The notes under the pieces are model-generated. The model saw only the letters and a program-made list of their open reading frames with translations. It was not told the origin of the DNA and did no database searches. The translations under genes and the position numbers were made by a program. DNA of 47,171 nucleotides from Lysobacterales bacterium (GTDB lineage: Bacteria; Pseudomonadota; Gammaproteobacteria; Xanthomonadales; SZUA-38), in the NCBI GenBank assembly GCA_030065125.1, contig JASJDM010000037.1:1-47171 (forward strand), in the 5' to 3' direction. Positions 6,980-15,759 of this stretch are shown in pieces; position 1 is the stretch's first letter, and the number at the start of each line of letters is the position of its first letter.

Positions 6980-9730
6980 TTGATCGTGATTTACCTGGCC
7001 GTCGGATTCCTGGTGGCACCGAGAATCCTGCAGGATCGACTGGTGGATTCGCTCAAAGCCGACGCAGGGATCGACCTTGCCATTGAGCGCCTGGCGGTCA
7101 ATCCACTCACCCTTTCGGTAACGACGGGGCCCTTTGAGGCCACGGACAGGGTCCAGCGACCGCTGATCGCCGCGGAATATGCACACATAAACTTCCAATG
7201 GCTGCCGCTGCTGGCCGGGACTATCCGATTCAAGTTCATCGAACTGGGTGGTCCCCGTGCCTACCTCGAGGTTGATGGTGATGGCGCCGTTCACTGGCTG
7301 GATTCCGTCCCTGAATCGGATGCTGGCCCCACCGAAACACCCGAGTCGGAACCCTGGGGACTTGCCATTGACCAGCTGATCATTAGCGGCGGCCGGTTGG
7401 ACTACTCCGAACCGCAGCATCCGGAGCAGTACCAGACCCTGGTCAGCGATCTCAATTTTGAATTGGTTGACCTGGACACCAGCTTGTCGGGCCCCGCTCC
7501 GATTTCCCTGGCTTTGAGCGCTGAGAGCGGTGGAGCGGTGAGCTACAGCGGCGAACTGAAAACTGATCCACTGCAAGTCGCTGGACAACTGTCTATTGCG
7601 GATTTCGAACTTGAGCCAGGCTGGCGCTACGCCAGGCATCTCCATCAGCTCATCCTCAACCGCGGCACCCTCAATGCCGGCATCAACCTGTCCGTCAGTA
7701 TGGAACCTGAAGGAATTCAGGTGGTTACGAGAGACGGGGAATGGCAGATTGATCAGCTCTCGGTATCAGTACCTGGCGATGCTGAGCCGCTGCTGGTGCT
7801 GGAATCAGCGTCGATGGTGGGTCCTGACCTGAATCTCCAGGAGCGCAGGGTGGCCATCGACGAAATCGCGATCGCGGGTGGCCAGGTCACCGCGATTCGT
7901 GAGAACGAAACCGAGCAGCTCACTCTGCTGGCGCATCTGGCTGAATTCCTGGCTGAGACCGAGACGGAGACAGACAGCAGCTCGGAGCCGTGGTCATTGG
8001 AAATAACTTCCGTCCGCGCTTCGGACCTGGTCCAGAGATTGATCGACCAGGCGGTAGAGCCGGTGTTTGACCGCTCCTTTGGCGTCACGTCGTTGGATGT
8101 TTCTGACATTAACCTTCGGGAAGGCAGCCGCTTTCCTTATCGCGCGGAGATCGTGGCGGACAGTGCCCGCGCAAGCGTGTCCGGTGAGTTCGGCATCAGT
8201 CCTGTGGCAGCCTCCGTCGACGTGTCGCTTGAGTCGCTTCCGCTGTCCTGGTTTGAGGGCTATGTCCGAGAATTCGCGGACATCGCTGTCGAAGCAGGAG
8301 AAATCAATACAGCCATAAGGATGGAGGCTGTTGACGGCGCTTTGGCCGAATTGAGCGGTGACCTGGAGGTATCGGGCCTGGTGACCCGGAGCCGCCCCCT
8401 GGACAGTGATTTAGTCTCGCTGGATCGGATGACTTTGAACGGCATTGATGTGGATCCTGAGCGGATCTCGGCAGCCGAGCTGGTCATAGACGGGCCGGTG
8501 CTGCAGTACGCCATCAGCGAGGACGGCAGCAACTCCGTTGCTACCCTGTTTCCGCAAGACGAGGACGACACCTCAGCACCGGATGAGTCTGCGCAATCAC
8601 CTGGGTCCCCGTCCACCCGGGTCGAATTGGGTCAGGTATTGGTGACCAACGGCGCGGTCCAGTTTCAAGACCAGTCCGTGCAGCCGGCGACCCGGTTCGA
8701 CGTTCGGGAGGTCAAGGCGGAGATCACCGGGCTGACCAACAGCATTGACCAGCCGGGTTCGGTCACCATGAGCGGCAAAGTGCTGGGTTACGCCGACATA
8801 GAACTGGCGGGCTCGCTGACGCCGCTGACCAGCGAGCAGCAAACCGATATCTCCATCAGCACCACCAACATCGACCTGACCGCGGTCAATCCCTACGCGG
8901 GTAAGTTTGTCGGCCGCCTGATCGAGCGCGGCCGGCTGGACCTGGAGTTGCGGTACCAGCTGGAGGGCCGAAGCCTGAGGGGCAGCAACAGGGTCACCCT
9001 GGGCCAGTTCGAGCTGGGCCGCAGCGTGGAAAGCCCGGACGCAGTCTCGGTGCCCCTGGACCTGGCCGTGGCGCTGCTGCGGGATCCGTCCGGCAACCTG
9101 GACCTGGACATCCCCGTGGCGGGTGACCTGGATGATCCGGAGTTTCGCCTGGGCGGGGTCGTCTTCAAGGCCTTCGTCAATCTCATGGTCAAGGCGGTCG
9201 CCTCGCCGTTTTTCATTATCGGCAAGCTGGTTCCAGGCGGTGGTGAGGACCTCCAGTACATCGAGTTTGCGGCGGGCGAGGCTTCGTTAGATGAAAAGGC
9301 GGCGGGCAGAATCGAAAAGCTGGCAGGTGCATTGGCCCAGCGGCCGGGGCTGCGGCTGGAGATATCGGGGCTGGCGGCCGCTGATGTTGACGGAATGGCT
9401 TTGCGCCGGACCGAGCTGGTGGCGGAGCTGGGTGAAGTGACCACTGAGGAACGGCCGGCCAGGCTGGCGGCGATGGTGCTGGCCCAAACCGGCTCTCCTG
9501 CCCCCGAGGGTGCATCGGAGTCGGAGCTCGAGGCACTGCTGCTGGAGCAGATCACCATTCCGGAGGACCAGCTGAGGGCAATCGCGGATCAGCGGGCCCG
9601 CAATATCAAGCAGGCGTTTGCCGAGGCCGACGCGGCCATGACCGAGCGGGTCTACCTGCTGGATTCGACGATTGTTCCCCTGTCGGGAAGTGAGAGGGTG
9701 CAGTTGACGCTTAATCTGGCATCGGACTAA
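6980..9730 (+). CDS. DUF748 / AsmA-like envelope protein
   Basis: About 916 residues. An N-terminal membrane anchor (LIVIYLAVGFLVAPRIL) is followed by a long repetitive beta-rich region (residues ~25-720) with alternating ELVDLDTSL- and SLRGSNRVTL-type strands, as in DUF748 and other AsmA/TamB-like proteins of the cell envelope. Near residues 760-800 a stretch beginning FAAGEASLDEKAAGRIEKLA resembles the OmpA-like end of DUF748 proteins. The N-terminus is a problem: the open frame begins after a TGA at 6923, and a strong GGGAAGGA at 6933-6940 stands six bases before a GTC codon at 6947. The only standard starts are TTG 6980 and GTG 6986, which cut into the anchor. AsmA-like proteins are linked to lipid transport and outer-membrane assembly; the exact role here is unknown. 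Confidence 0.85.
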   Translation: MIVIYLAVGFLVAPRILQDRLVDSLKADAGIDLAIERLAVNPLTLSVTTGPFEATDRVQRPLIAAEYAHINFQWLPLLAGTIRFKFIELGGPRAYLEVDGDGAVHWLDSVPESDAGPTETPESEPWGLAIDQLIISGGRLDYSEPQHPEQYQTLVSDLNFELVDLDTSLSGPAPISLALSAESGGAVSYSGELKTDPLQVAGQLSIADFELEPGWRYARHLHQLILNRGTLNAGINLSVSMEPEGIQVVTRDGEWQIDQLSVSVPGDAEPLLVLESASMVGPDLNLQERRVAIDEIAIAGGQVTAIRENETEQLTLLAHLAEFLAETETETDSSSEPWSLEITSVRASDLVQRLIDQAVEPVFDRSFGVTSLDVSDINLREGSRFPYRAEIVADSARASVSGEFGISPVAASVDVSLESLPLSWFEGYVREFADIAVEAGEINTAIRMEAVDGALAELSGDLEVSGLVTRSRPLDSDLVSLDRMTLNGIDVDPERISAAELVIDGPVLQYAISEDGSNSVATLFPQDEDDTSAPDESAQSPGSPSTRVELGQVLVTNGAVQFQDQSVQPATRFDVREVKAEITGLTNSIDQPGSVTMSGKVLGYADIELAGSLTPLTSEQQTDISISTTNIDLTAVNPYAGKFVGRLIERGRLDLELRYQLEGRSLRGSNRVTLGQFELGRSVESPDAVSVPLDLAVALLRDPSGNLDLDIPVAGDLDDPEFRLGGVVFKAFVNLMVKAVASPFFIIGKLVPGGGEDLQYIEFAAGEASLDEKAAGRIEKLAGALAQRPGLRLEISGLAAADVDGMALRRTELVAELGEVTTEERPARLAAMVLAQTGSPAPEGASESELEALLLEQITIPEDQLRAIADQRARNIKQAFAEADAAMTERVYLLDSTIVPLSGSERVQLTLNLASD

Positions 9731-9765
9731 AGGCAACCTGCGCCCGCAGGGCGCAACCTAAAAAA

Positions 9766-10026
9766 CGTCATTCTGAACTCGATCCCGGATCGGGGTCCGG
9801 GATGACATTTTTTGTGGCCCTTCGGGCGGTTGTCTTGATTCAGGATCCATCTGAATTTTCGAAGCAATTTTCGTTGACGCCTGCACCGGAAAATAGCGCA
9901 ACCATCGTCCGTGACCCTTTCAGCCGCCTGCGTGTTGGACCGAAAGCTCCGAACAACCTGCTGCCCGGATCGAAGCGCTTCGAGAACCCAATCTCAGATG
10001 GATCCTGAATCGAGTTCAGGATGACG
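9766..10026. repeat. MITE-like element with nested inverted repeats
   Basis: A 261-bp non-coding stretch bounded by near-perfect 18-bp terminal inverted repeats: CGTCATTCTGAACTCGAT at 9766-9783 and its complement at 10009-10026, with one mismatch. A second, perfect 18-bp inverted repeat lies inside: GATTCAGGATCCATCTGA at 9837-9854 and its complement at 9994-10011. Spurious translations give phrases such as HPELDSGS and LNSIQDPS, known hallmarks of dispersed intergenic repeats in proteobacteria. No transposase gene is present. Flanking target duplications were not identified by eye. Confidence 0.65.
9782..9810 (+). terminator. Hairpin with T-tract after the DUF748 gene
   Basis: Perfect 8-bp stem ATCCCGGA/TCCGGGAT with a six-base loop, followed by GACATTTTTT. 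It lies 52 bp after the DUF748 stop and inside the left end of the MITE-like repeat, so the repeat may supply the terminator. Confidence 0.5.
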
Positions 10027-10113
10027 GAAGAATGTGATCGAAGCCCTTTGGCACAGGGATGTGCCAACGGCCGCAGGCCGAAAGCGAAGCAAAACCGCGT
10101 TTTTGCGTAGCGC

Positions 10114-10145
10114 CCGCGAGCGGGTCAGGAAGACCCGTCTCGCGG
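10114..10145 (-). terminator. Strong hairpin just after the ABC permease stop
   Basis: Stem of CCGCGAG plus CGGGTC (10114-10126) with GACCCG plus CTCGCGG (10132-10145), interrupted by a single bulged base, loop AGGAA. It starts four bases after the minus-strand stop codon. There is no U-tract, so it may protect the mRNA end or assist Rho rather than act as a full intrinsic terminator. Confidence 0.4.
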
Positions 10146-10148
10146 CCT

Positions 10149-11324
10149 TCACTGATACCGAAACACCCGCACCGCCAGCACGCCCAACACCAAGGCGAGA
10201 CCTGTCAATGCCAACACCTCCGGCACCACCGCGGCCGCACCGGACTCGAACAGCATCAGGTGATGCAGGCCGTTCATGGTCCAGCCGGTGGGGAGCAGGC
10301 CGGCCAGGGTCTGCATCCAGGGCGGGGCGATTTCGATGGGCCACCAGCAGCCGCCCAGGCCGGCCAGCAGCATGGCCAGCAGGATGCCCACGCCGGCCAC
10401 CTGGCCCTCGGTGCGGCCCAGGCTGCCCAGTACCAGGGCCATGGAGGTGCAGACACTGGCCCAGGCCAGCAGCAGCAGGACGATCATGGGCAGATCGGGC
10501 TGCCAGCTGATGTCGAACAGCAGCCAGCCGATAGTCATGCCGATGGCAATCTGGCAGACCGCCAGGGCCATCTTGCCCAGCCATTTGCCCAGCACGATGT
10601 CCCGGCGCAGCAGGGGTGCCGATGCAAGCCGGGTGAGCAGGCCGCGCTGGCGTTCGATCATCAGATCGATGGCGCCGCTGGTGAGCAGCAGCAGCAGGGT
10701 GAACATCACCATGGTGCCGGGCACGGCCTGCTGGAAACCCTGGGGCGGATCCTGACGCTTACCCGCCGAGCGGACCTGCAGCTGCAGCGCCCGCGGCGTG
10801 GCGTTAAGGTCGTCCATCGCCGCCTGGCTGACGCCTTCTCCGGCCGATCCGATGGCGATGATGTCGGCCAGGGTGGTGTAAACGGCGCGCTGGGCACGGA
10901 GCTTGTCGAACTCCGCGCCGAGTTCGTCCCGGCAGCTCTGGTACTGGATCTGGGCCGGCTCGCCCCGCTGCACCGTGTCGGTGAGCCCGGGCGGCAGGGT
11001 GAGCTGGCGGCAGTATCCGTCAAAGGCGATCTCCGGCGAACCGCCGGACAGAGGTACCGTTGGATCCCCTGCATCAAAGGTGACCACGTTGAGACCGGCC
11101 TGGTCCAGCCGGAGGGCCAGTTGGTCGGCCAGGAATCCGGCATCTGCCGGACGCTTCACTGCGACGTTTTCCCGGGTGGGGCCGCTGCTGGCGCCGCCGG
11201 TGGCCGTGCCGATGAAGTAGAAGAACAGACCCGGCATCACGGCCAGCCAGATCAGGGTGGTGCGGTCCCGCAGCATATAGCTCAAATCCTTGCGGGCGAT
11301 GAACAGGGCGCGTTTGAGGTTCAT
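10149..11324 (-). CDS. ABC-2 type transporter permease
   Basis: 391 residues from ATG 11324, chosen over the in-frame 11345 start because GAGG stands eight bases before it and it lies just after the upstream stop. Architecture matches ABC-2 permeases with an inserted external domain: a membrane segment near the N-terminus (TTLIWLAVMPGLFFYFIG), a polar domain of about 150 residues, then about five membrane segments beginning at GTMVMFTLLLLLTSG. It contains the typical RERG-like motif before a membrane helix (IERQRGLLTRLASAPLL). It is the last gene of a three-gene exporter operon. Substrate unknown; such systems commonly export drugs, lipids or toxic compounds. Confidence 0.85.
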   Translation of the reverse strand: MNLKRALFIARKDLSYMLRDRTTLIWLAVMPGLFFYFIGTATGGASSGPTRENVAVKRPADAGFLADQLALRLDQAGLNVVTFDAGDPTVPLSGGSPEIAFDGYCRQLTLPPGLTDTVQRGEPAQIQYQSCRDELGAEFDKLRAQRAVYTTLADIIAIGSAGEGVSQAAMDDLNATPRALQLQVRSAGKRQDPPQGFQQAVPGTMVMFTLLLLLTSGAIDLMIERQRGLLTRLASAPLLRRDIVLGKWLGKMALAVCQIAIGMTIGWLLFDISWQPDLPMIVLLLLAWASVCTSMALVLGSLGRTEGQVAGVGILLAMLLAGLGGCWWPIEIAPPWMQTLAGLLPTGWTMNGLHHLMLFESGAAAVVPEVLALTGLALVLGVLAVRVFRYQ

Positions 11325-11328
11325 GGGG

Positions 11329-12585
11329 TTACCTCGATCCTGCAAAAGGCGCCAGGCGCCAGGCGCACAGGCCCCACAGCAGCAGCGCCATGGCCAGGGC
11401 GTGGGGCAGGCCGGTCAGCAGGGCCTCCAGGCCGCCGTCATACACCAGGTAGCTCTTCAGCCGTTCCAGCAGGAAGCCGTTGGGCACCCAGCGGCCGATG
11501 GACGCGATCCAGTCCGGCAGGGCTTCAAACGGGAAAAAGGCGCCGCCGGCCATCATCAGGGGAAACACCAGCAGGTTGGTGATCAGGCTGCCGGCCTTCT
11601 GACTGGGGGCCAGCAGCTGCAGCAACGCCATCAGCCCGAACATCACCAGCCCTGAAAGGGTGAGCCATAGCACCGCCGGCAGCCACATGGCGAAGCTGAG
11701 ATCCAGGTAAAGAAAACCCAGGGTGGCCATGACGCCCGTCAGCAGGAGAAGCAGGGCCGCGCCGGACAACAGGGAGCCGGCGAAAATCTGGGCCAGGGAC
11801 AGGGGCGACACCACGCTGCGGCGCAGGGTGCCCTTTTCCCGTTCAATCCAGAAGCGGTCACTCATGCCCTGGGCGGCAAACAGGATGCCCATGAAGATGG
11901 TGCCGGGAAAAAACACCATGCCGAAGCTGATGCCGGATTCATCAGATTCGTCCTGTTCGGCATCTGTCAGTTCCAGAATGGCCGGGTCCAGGTAGTCGGT
12001 GATGGACTCCACCGAGTTGTTGATGGAAATACTGATGCTGGCGATCAGCGCGTCGGTGAACAACGAGTCGCCTGACTCGGGGGTGTTGTCGATCTGCCGC
12101 TTGATCAGTGCAAGTTCCTCTCCGAACACGCGGTGCAGGTAGAACACGCCGTCAACCATGACCTTGAGGAATTCTTCCAGGATGCCGGGCAGAATCTGCT
12201 GGGCCGGATTGGTGATGAGTTCCAGGGTGGCCGGCTCTTCACTCAGCACTGAATCGCTGAATCCGGCCGGGATGATCAGCAGGGCAGTGCCGTCACCGCT
12301 ATCGATCATCGCCTGGCCCTCAGCCAGTTTCACGGTTTGGGCCTGGATCAGCTGCCCGTCCTGGGCCTGGGTCATGGCGCCGAGCAGGGTCTGGGACAGG
12401 AAACTGTCGTCCTGGTCCACCACCAGCAGTTGAGCCGTGGGCTGTGGGCCGGAGCTTCCGCCGGACACCGAGATCACCATGCCGGCGATGGTCAGTGGCA
12501 GCATCAGGTAGATCAGCATGGCCCAGCGGTCGCGTAGCCGGATTTTCAGCTCCTTTTCGGCGCACAGCAGGGCGCCGCGGATCAT
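11329..12585 (-). CDS. ABC-2 type transporter permease
   Basis: 418 residues. N-terminal cytoplasmic stretch and first membrane segment (WAMLIYLMLPLTIAGMVISV), an external domain of roughly 170 residues, then about five membrane segments starting at GMVFFPGTIFMGILFAAQG, with IEREKGTLRRSVVSPL before the third helix. Its start overlaps the stop of the ATPase gene by 4 bp, and it ends five bases before the start of the second permease, so the two permeases probably form a heterodimer. Confidence 0.86.
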   Translation of the reverse strand: MIRGALLCAEKELKIRLRDRWAMLIYLMLPLTIAGMVISVSGGSSGPQPTAQLLVVDQDDSFLSQTLLGAMTQAQDGQLIQAQTVKLAEGQAMIDSGDGTALLIIPAGFSDSVLSEEPATLELITNPAQQILPGILEEFLKVMVDGVFYLHRVFGEELALIKRQIDNTPESGDSLFTDALIASISISINNSVESITDYLDPAILELTDAEQDESDESGISFGMVFFPGTIFMGILFAAQGMSDRFWIEREKGTLRRSVVSPLSLAQIFAGSLLSGAALLLLLTGVMATLGFLYLDLSFAMWLPAVLWLTLSGLVMFGLMALLQLLAPSQKAGSLITNLLVFPLMMAGGAFFPFEALPDWIASIGRWVPNGFLLERLKSYLVYDGGLEALLTGLPHALAMALLLWGLCAWRLAPFAGSR

Positions 12586-13511
12586 TGCCGCAGCTCCTTG
12601 CCGGTGAGGCGCAGGAACAGGGATTCCAGGCTGGGCCGGGCCAGGGTGGTTTCCTGGATTTCCGCCCCTGATTCGGACAGGGCCCGCAGGAACTCCGGCA
12701 GACGCCTGCTGGCCTGTTCCGCAGCAAGCTGGATCATGCCATCGTCAATGTGGAGCAGTTCAGCCCGCTCCACGCCGTTGAAGGCGGATCGCACTGCCGC
12801 TTCGTCGAACTGGCCGCTGACTTTCAGCACGTCCCGCTCGCCCATCATGCTGCGCAGCTCATCCATGTTGCCGTGGGCGATGAGCTTGCCGTGATCGATA
12901 ATGGCCAGCTCATCGCATAGCGCCTCGGCCTCCTCCATGTAATGGGTGGTGTAAAGCACGCAGGCGCCCCGCTCGACCTGGCCGCGCACCTGGTCCAGCA
13001 GGCGTTCACGGGACTGGGGATCGACGCCAACGGTCGGCTCATCCAGCAGCAGCACCTCGGGTTCGTGCACGATTCCGCAGGCAAAGTTCAGCCTGCGCTT
13101 CATGCCACCGCTGAAGGTGTCCGGGCGGTCACCGGCCCGGTCCTGCAGACCCACTTCGGCGAGCACCGTGTTGACACGCTGATCCAGGGCTTTACCGCTC
13201 AGTCCGTAGGCGCCACCCCAGAAACGAAGGTTTTCCCGGGCGCTCAGGTCTTCGTACAGGGCCAGCTCCTGGGGTACCACGCCAAGACTGCGGCGTGCCG
13301 CCAGGGGATCGGACACCACGTCGTACCCCTGTACGCTGACCAGGCCGGAGGTGGGAGTCAGCAGTCCGGCAATGCAGTTGATGGTGGTGGACTTGCCGGC
13401 GCCGTTGGGTCCAAGCAGACCGAATATGCGTCCCGCCGGGGCGGTGAAACTGACGTCTTCCACCGCAAGCAGCTGGCCAAACTGTTTTCTCAGTTGGTGA
13501 ACTTCAATCAA
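12582..13511 (-). CDS. ABC exporter ATP-binding protein (DrrA-like)
   Basis: 309 residues with a complete ABC ATPase domain: Walker A GPNGAGKST near 35-43, Q-loop VVPQELALYEDL, signature FSGGMKRR, Walker B VLLLDEPTVGVD, switch histidine in YTTHYMEEAE. A C-terminal regulatory tail of about 80 residues follows, as in DrrA and other ABC-2 exporter ATPases. First gene of the exporter operon, with an ATGA overlap to the next permease. The 104-bp gap to the DUF445 gene must hold divergent promoters. Confidence 0.9.
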   Translation of the reverse strand: MIEVHQLRKQFGQLLAVEDVSFTAPAGRIFGLLGPNGAGKSTTINCIAGLLTPTSGLVSVQGYDVVSDPLAARRSLGVVPQELALYEDLSARENLRFWGGAYGLSGKALDQRVNTVLAEVGLQDRAGDRPDTFSGGMKRRLNFACGIVHEPEVLLLDEPTVGVDPQSRERLLDQVRGQVERGACVLYTTHYMEEAEALCDELAIIDHGKLIAHGNMDELRSMMGERDVLKVSGQFDEAAVRSAFNGVERAELLHIDDGMIQLAAEQASRRLPEFLRALSESGAEIQETTLARPSLESLFLRLTGKELRQ

Positions 13512-13615
13512 GATGCGCTTCCCTGGCTGCTGCCACCCGCTTCACATGCTATGCCTGGTGCCTGCAGTGTTCAAACGATCGAGCAGGGGCCAGGGTTACA
13601 GCTCCGGGTGATATC

Positions 13616-14974
13616 ATGCGCCATGGCTTACCCCTTCTACTGTCTCATGGGCGATTTCCTCATGTTCGAGGACATGTTGAACTGCCGCGTCGGTACTTGA
13701 GCCAGGCAGCGGAGAATTCGGCTGGTTTGAACGGCGGACTGGAGCAGCAGCGCCGGGACCTGCGCCGGATGAAAGCCATTCCGCTGGCGCTGCTGGCGGT
13801 CATGGCGGCTGTATTCGGCTGGACCCTGACCCAGGCCGACCAAACGGGGTGGGTGGGATACCTGCAGGCGTTCTCCGAAGCGGCCATGGTAGGAGCCCTG
13901 GCCGACTGGTTCGCGGTGACGGCCCTGTTCCGCCATCCCCTGGGCATTCCCGTCCCACACACCGCCATCATTCCCCGCCGCAAGGATGAAATCGGCGTCA
14001 GCCTGGCGCGTTTTGTGAGCACCCACTTCATGACCGCCAACGCCGTCGAACGACGACTGGAACACACCCACGCGGCGGCGGCACTGTGTCGCTGGTGCCT
14101 GCTGCATGCCGATTCCCTGGCCGACGCGGTACTGCGCCTGCTGCGCTGGCTGTCCGCGGCGTTCGAACAGCCGGAGTACCGGGAGTTTTTCGCCCGCAAC
14201 GTTTTGAAACGGATTGAACAGGCGCCGGCTGCCCGCACCGTGGGGCGGCTGCTTGGCCTGCTCGGAGACAACCGGCATCACCAGGAACTGTTGACCGAGG
14301 TGCTCAAGGTGGCCATCGCCTACCTGGAAGATCACAAGGGGGCGATCCGCGACAATATGCGCCGGGGCGGGCCCTGGTGGGTACCGGATTTTGTCGACCA
14401 GAAAATTTACGACCGGATGATTTCCCGCATTCAGACCCAGCTGCTGGAAATGGTGCTGGACCCGGAGCACGCACTGCGCCAGAACTTTGATGAGTCGTTT
14501 CAGCGCGTGGCCAGCGAGCTGCAGGACGAGGACAGTCCCCGGGCACGGGAATTCGAGCGGATCAAGCACGAGCTGGCCTCCAATCCCACGGTGAAGTCTT
14601 ACGGTGAGGATCTGTGGGCCGAGGGTGCGGCTTTGGTGCACCAGTCCCTGGATAACAACCGCGCGGCCTACCACGCCTTCGTGGTGGACATTGTTCGGCG
14701 CACGGCGCAGGACGCACTGTCCGACAAGGCCATGCTGGAGACTTTCGACCAGTGGCTGCGCAGCGCTGCTCAGTACCTGGTCAACGAGCTGGGCGACGAG
14801 GCCGGCACGCTGATTTCCGACACAGTGCAGCGCTGGGATGCTCGCGAAACCTCGGAGCGCATTGAGCTCGAGATCGGCGCTGACCTGCAGTTCATCCGCA
14901 TCAACGGTACGCTGGTGGGGGGGCTTGTGGGCATCATGATTCACTTCGTGGCGGGATTGATTGTTACTCACTAG
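13616..14974 (+). CDS. DUF445 family membrane protein
   Basis: 452 residues from ATG 13616, but the conserved family sequence begins near residue 52 (MKAIPLALLAVMAAVFG), so a TTG at 13727 or the ATG at 13769 could be the true start. A first membrane helix is followed by the DUF445 signature AEAAMVGALADWFAVTALFRHPLGIPVPHTAIIPRRKDEIG, recognised here in pieces. A long helical soluble region comes next, and a final membrane helix (IRINGTLVGGLVGIMIHFVAGLIV) ends the protein. The family is a widespread, poorly understood inner-membrane group with two terminal membrane anchors. No operon partner; the AlaX gene follows after 74 bp. Confidence 0.85.
   Translation: MRHGLPLLLSHGRFPHVRGHVELPRRYLSQAAENSAGLNGGLEQQRRDLRRMKAIPLALLAVMAAVFGWTLTQADQTGWVGYLQAFSEAAMVGALADWFAVTALFRHPLGIPVPHTAIIPRRKDEIGVSLARFVSTHFMTANAVERRLEHTHAAAALCRWCLLHADSLADAVLRLLRWLSAAFEQPEYREFFARNVLKRIEQAPAARTVGRLLGLLGDNRHHQELLTEVLKVAIAYLEDHKGAIRDNMRRGGPWWVPDFVDQKIYDRMISRIQTQLLEMVLDPEHALRQNFDESFQRVASELQDEDSPRAREFERIKHELASNPTVKSYGEDLWAEGAALVHQSLDNNRAAYHAFVVDIVRRTAQDALSDKAMLETFDQWLRSAAQYLVNELGDEAGTLISDTVQRWDARETSERIELEIGADLQFIRINGTLVGGLVGIMIHFVAGLIVTH
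13623..13700 (+). other. Possible 25-codon leader ORF upstream of DUF445 gene
   Basis: An ATG at 13623 opens a short frame rich in Met, Phe and Leu, including MFEDMLN, ending with TGA at 13700. It overlaps the proposed N-terminal extension of the DUF445 ORF in another frame. If the DUF445 start is really at 13727 or 13769, this would lie in its leader. Evidence for translation is weak. Confidence 0.2.
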
Positions 14975-15048
14975 TCCCGCTCGAGCCTCGTAAACACGCG
15001 CTGAGATTCAACGAACCAGGATTATCAGGACACCAGGAGAAGCGACGC

Positions 15049-15759
15049 ATGACCGAAGCCCTTTACTCAGAAGACGCCTATCTGAAGAGCTGCCAGGCAC
15101 AGATCCTGAGGGTGGAGGCCGACCACGTGGTGGTGGATCGGACGGTGTTCTATCCCCTGGGCGGTGGGCAGCCCGGGGACACGGGCTGGCTGAGCACCGG
15201 CCACGGTATCCGGCTGGAAGTGACCGATACCCGCCGGGTAGACCGCGGCGAGATTGGACACTTCCTGGCGGACCCGTCGGCACTGTCGCCGGGAGACCAG
15301 GTGCACCTGGAACTGGACTGGGACCGGCGCTACGCTCATATGCGCATGCACACCTGCCTGCACCTGCTGGGCTCCCTGCTTCAGTTTCCCGTAACCGGCG
15401 GCAATATTTCGGCGGCCAAAAGCCGGCTTGACTTCGACATGGCCGAGCCGGTGAACAAGGAAGAGCTGACCCGGCAACTCAATGCCCTGCTGCAGGAAGA
15501 CCACCAGGTCGGCACCCGCTGGATCACCGACCAGGAGCTGGACGCCCAGCCCGAGCTGATCCGCACCATGTCGGTGAAGCCACCCCGGGGTGCCGGTCGC
15601 GTCCGCCTGCTCGAGATCCCGGGCGTCGACCTCCAGCCCTGCGGCGGTACCCACATTCGCCACACCGCGGAAATTGGCCCGGTGCGGGTGAGCAAGGTGG
15701 AGAAGAAAGGCAGGCAGAACCGGCGGGTCAATGTAGTTTTTGAGGGGGACGCTCGCTGA
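15049..15759 (+). CDS. AlaX-type alanyl-tRNA editing protein
   Basis: 236 residues resembling the editing domain of alanyl-tRNA synthetase as a free-standing protein (AlaX). It would hydrolyse mischarged seryl- or glycyl-tRNA(Ala). The zinc ligands are visible: H101 and H105 in HTCLH, and C198 and H202 in CGGTH. The N-terminal FYPLGGGQPGDTG motif is the typical second-domain start of AlaX-M/L forms. AGGAGA stands about eight bases before the ATG. The stop codon falls inside the first hairpin of repeat array A, so transcription and translation end at the array. Confidence 0.9.
   Translation: MTEALYSEDAYLKSCQAQILRVEADHVVVDRTVFYPLGGGQPGDTGWLSTGHGIRLEVTDTRRVDRGEIGHFLADPSALSPGDQVHLELDWDRRYAHMRMHTCLHLLGSLLQFPVTGGNISAAKSRLDFDMAEPVNKEELTRQLNALLQEDHQVGTRWITDQELDAQPELIRTMSVKPPRGAGRVRLLEIPGVDLQPCGGTHIRHTAEIGPVRVSKVEKKGRQNRRVNVVFEGDAR

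Larger units (their letters stand above)
9731..10148. other. Intergenic region between convergent genes
   Basis: 418 bp between the DUF748 gene and the leftward ABC permease. It contains the 261-bp MITE-like repeat and, at 10114-10145, a strong hairpin next to the permease stop. The remaining part (10027-10113) contains no convincing ORF. Confidence 0.6.

Noticed and set aside
10059..11582. 507-codon plus-strand ORF opposite the ABC permeases
   Set aside because: Gln/His/Gly-rich antisense frame over two clear permease genes.
13616..13769. Long N-terminal extension of the DUF445 protein as real coding sequence
   Set aside because: The extension lacks family similarity and overlaps a short ORF; I kept the longest frame for coordinates but consider a later start likely.
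13637..14971. 444-codon minus-strand ORF opposite the DUF445 gene
   Set aside because: Antisense to a recognised family protein; no motif of its own.
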